5,491 nt of DNA from Dehalococcoidia bacterium (GTDB lineage: Bacteria; Chloroflexota; Dehalococcoidia; Dehalococcoidales; BS750m-G39): assembly GCA_030640325.1 (NCBI GenBank), contig DAOWJM010000039.1:1-5491 (forward strand), given 5' to 3'. Below, one piece after another: positions 5,468 through 5,491 of this stretch (positions within the stretch are counted from its first letter, which is position 1; every line of letters begins with the position of its first letter). The notes beneath the pieces are model-generated. The model searched no databases, was not told the origin of the DNA, and saw only the letters and a list, made by a program, of their open reading frames with translations. The position numbers were made by a program, and so were the translations under genes.

Positions 5468-5484
5468 CGTTATTCCAGACCCAA
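5456..5484 (-). promoter_or_regulatory. Probable promoter of the TsaC/Sua5-rpiB unit
   Basis: The -10 is TATACT (5461-5456), preceded by TG-G as an extended -10. Seventeen bases upstream a weak -35, TTGGGT (5484-5479), shares TTG with the consensus. The predicted start near 5449 lies 14 bases before ATG 5435, which supports that start codon. A direct repeat (CTGTGGT twice, 10 bases apart) overlaps the -10. The window ends a few bases beyond, so a better upstream promoter cannot be excluded. Confidence 0.55.
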
Positions 5485-5491
5485 GAACCCT

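Overview
The window is a compact bacterial stretch in which every convincing gene lies on the minus strand, so it reads from right to left. Two gene groups are present. The upstream group (right) is a stand-alone TsaC/Sua5-type threonylcarbamoyl-AMP synthase (4791-5435) followed 4 bases later by ribose-5-phosphate isomerase B (4355-4786 plus stop). The downstream group is a branched-chain amino acid (BCAA) operon in the order ilvD - ilvB - ilvN - ilvC. The last gene runs off the left edge with only its first 69 codons present.

Between the groups is a 193-base gap (4159-4351) that is not empty. On the minus strand it holds, in order: a near-consensus sigma-70 promoter (TTGACA, 17 bases, TATCTT with an extended TG); a 17-codon leader ORF reading MNEQNVTLVLIVMKQSP, with six Val/Leu/Ile codons in seven; alternative base-pairing segments; and a GC-rich hairpin followed by seven T, 20 bases before ilvD. 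This is the layout of a classical ribosome-mediated transcription attenuator. It predicts that the operon is read through when charged Val, Leu or Ile tRNA runs short. The promoter would place the transcript start within a few bases of the leader ATG, so the leader peptide may be translated from a leaderless RNA. This is the most interesting part of the window.

The enzymes form one pathway. AHAS (IlvB catalytic plus IlvN regulatory subunit) makes acetolactate or acetohydroxybutyrate, IlvC isomerises and reduces it, and IlvD dehydrates the product to the 2-keto acid precursors of Val, Leu and Ile. IlvN carries an ACT domain of the valine-sensing type, so control appears to act both on enzyme activity and on transcription. 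The genes are tightly packed: 10 bases between ilvD and ilvB, a 25-base overlap of ilvB and ilvN, and 22 bases between ilvN and ilvC. No mobile elements, tRNA/rRNA genes or CRISPR arrays were seen.

Organism: a bacterium with medium GC content and Shine-Dalgarno-led genes. IlvD lacks the first cluster cysteine of the oxygen-stable [2Fe-2S] family and looks like the oxygen-sensitive E. coli type, which fits an anaerobe. The overall character resembles anaerobic Chloroflexota (Dehalococcoidia-like), but that is an impression from protein style and gene order, not a proven assignment.
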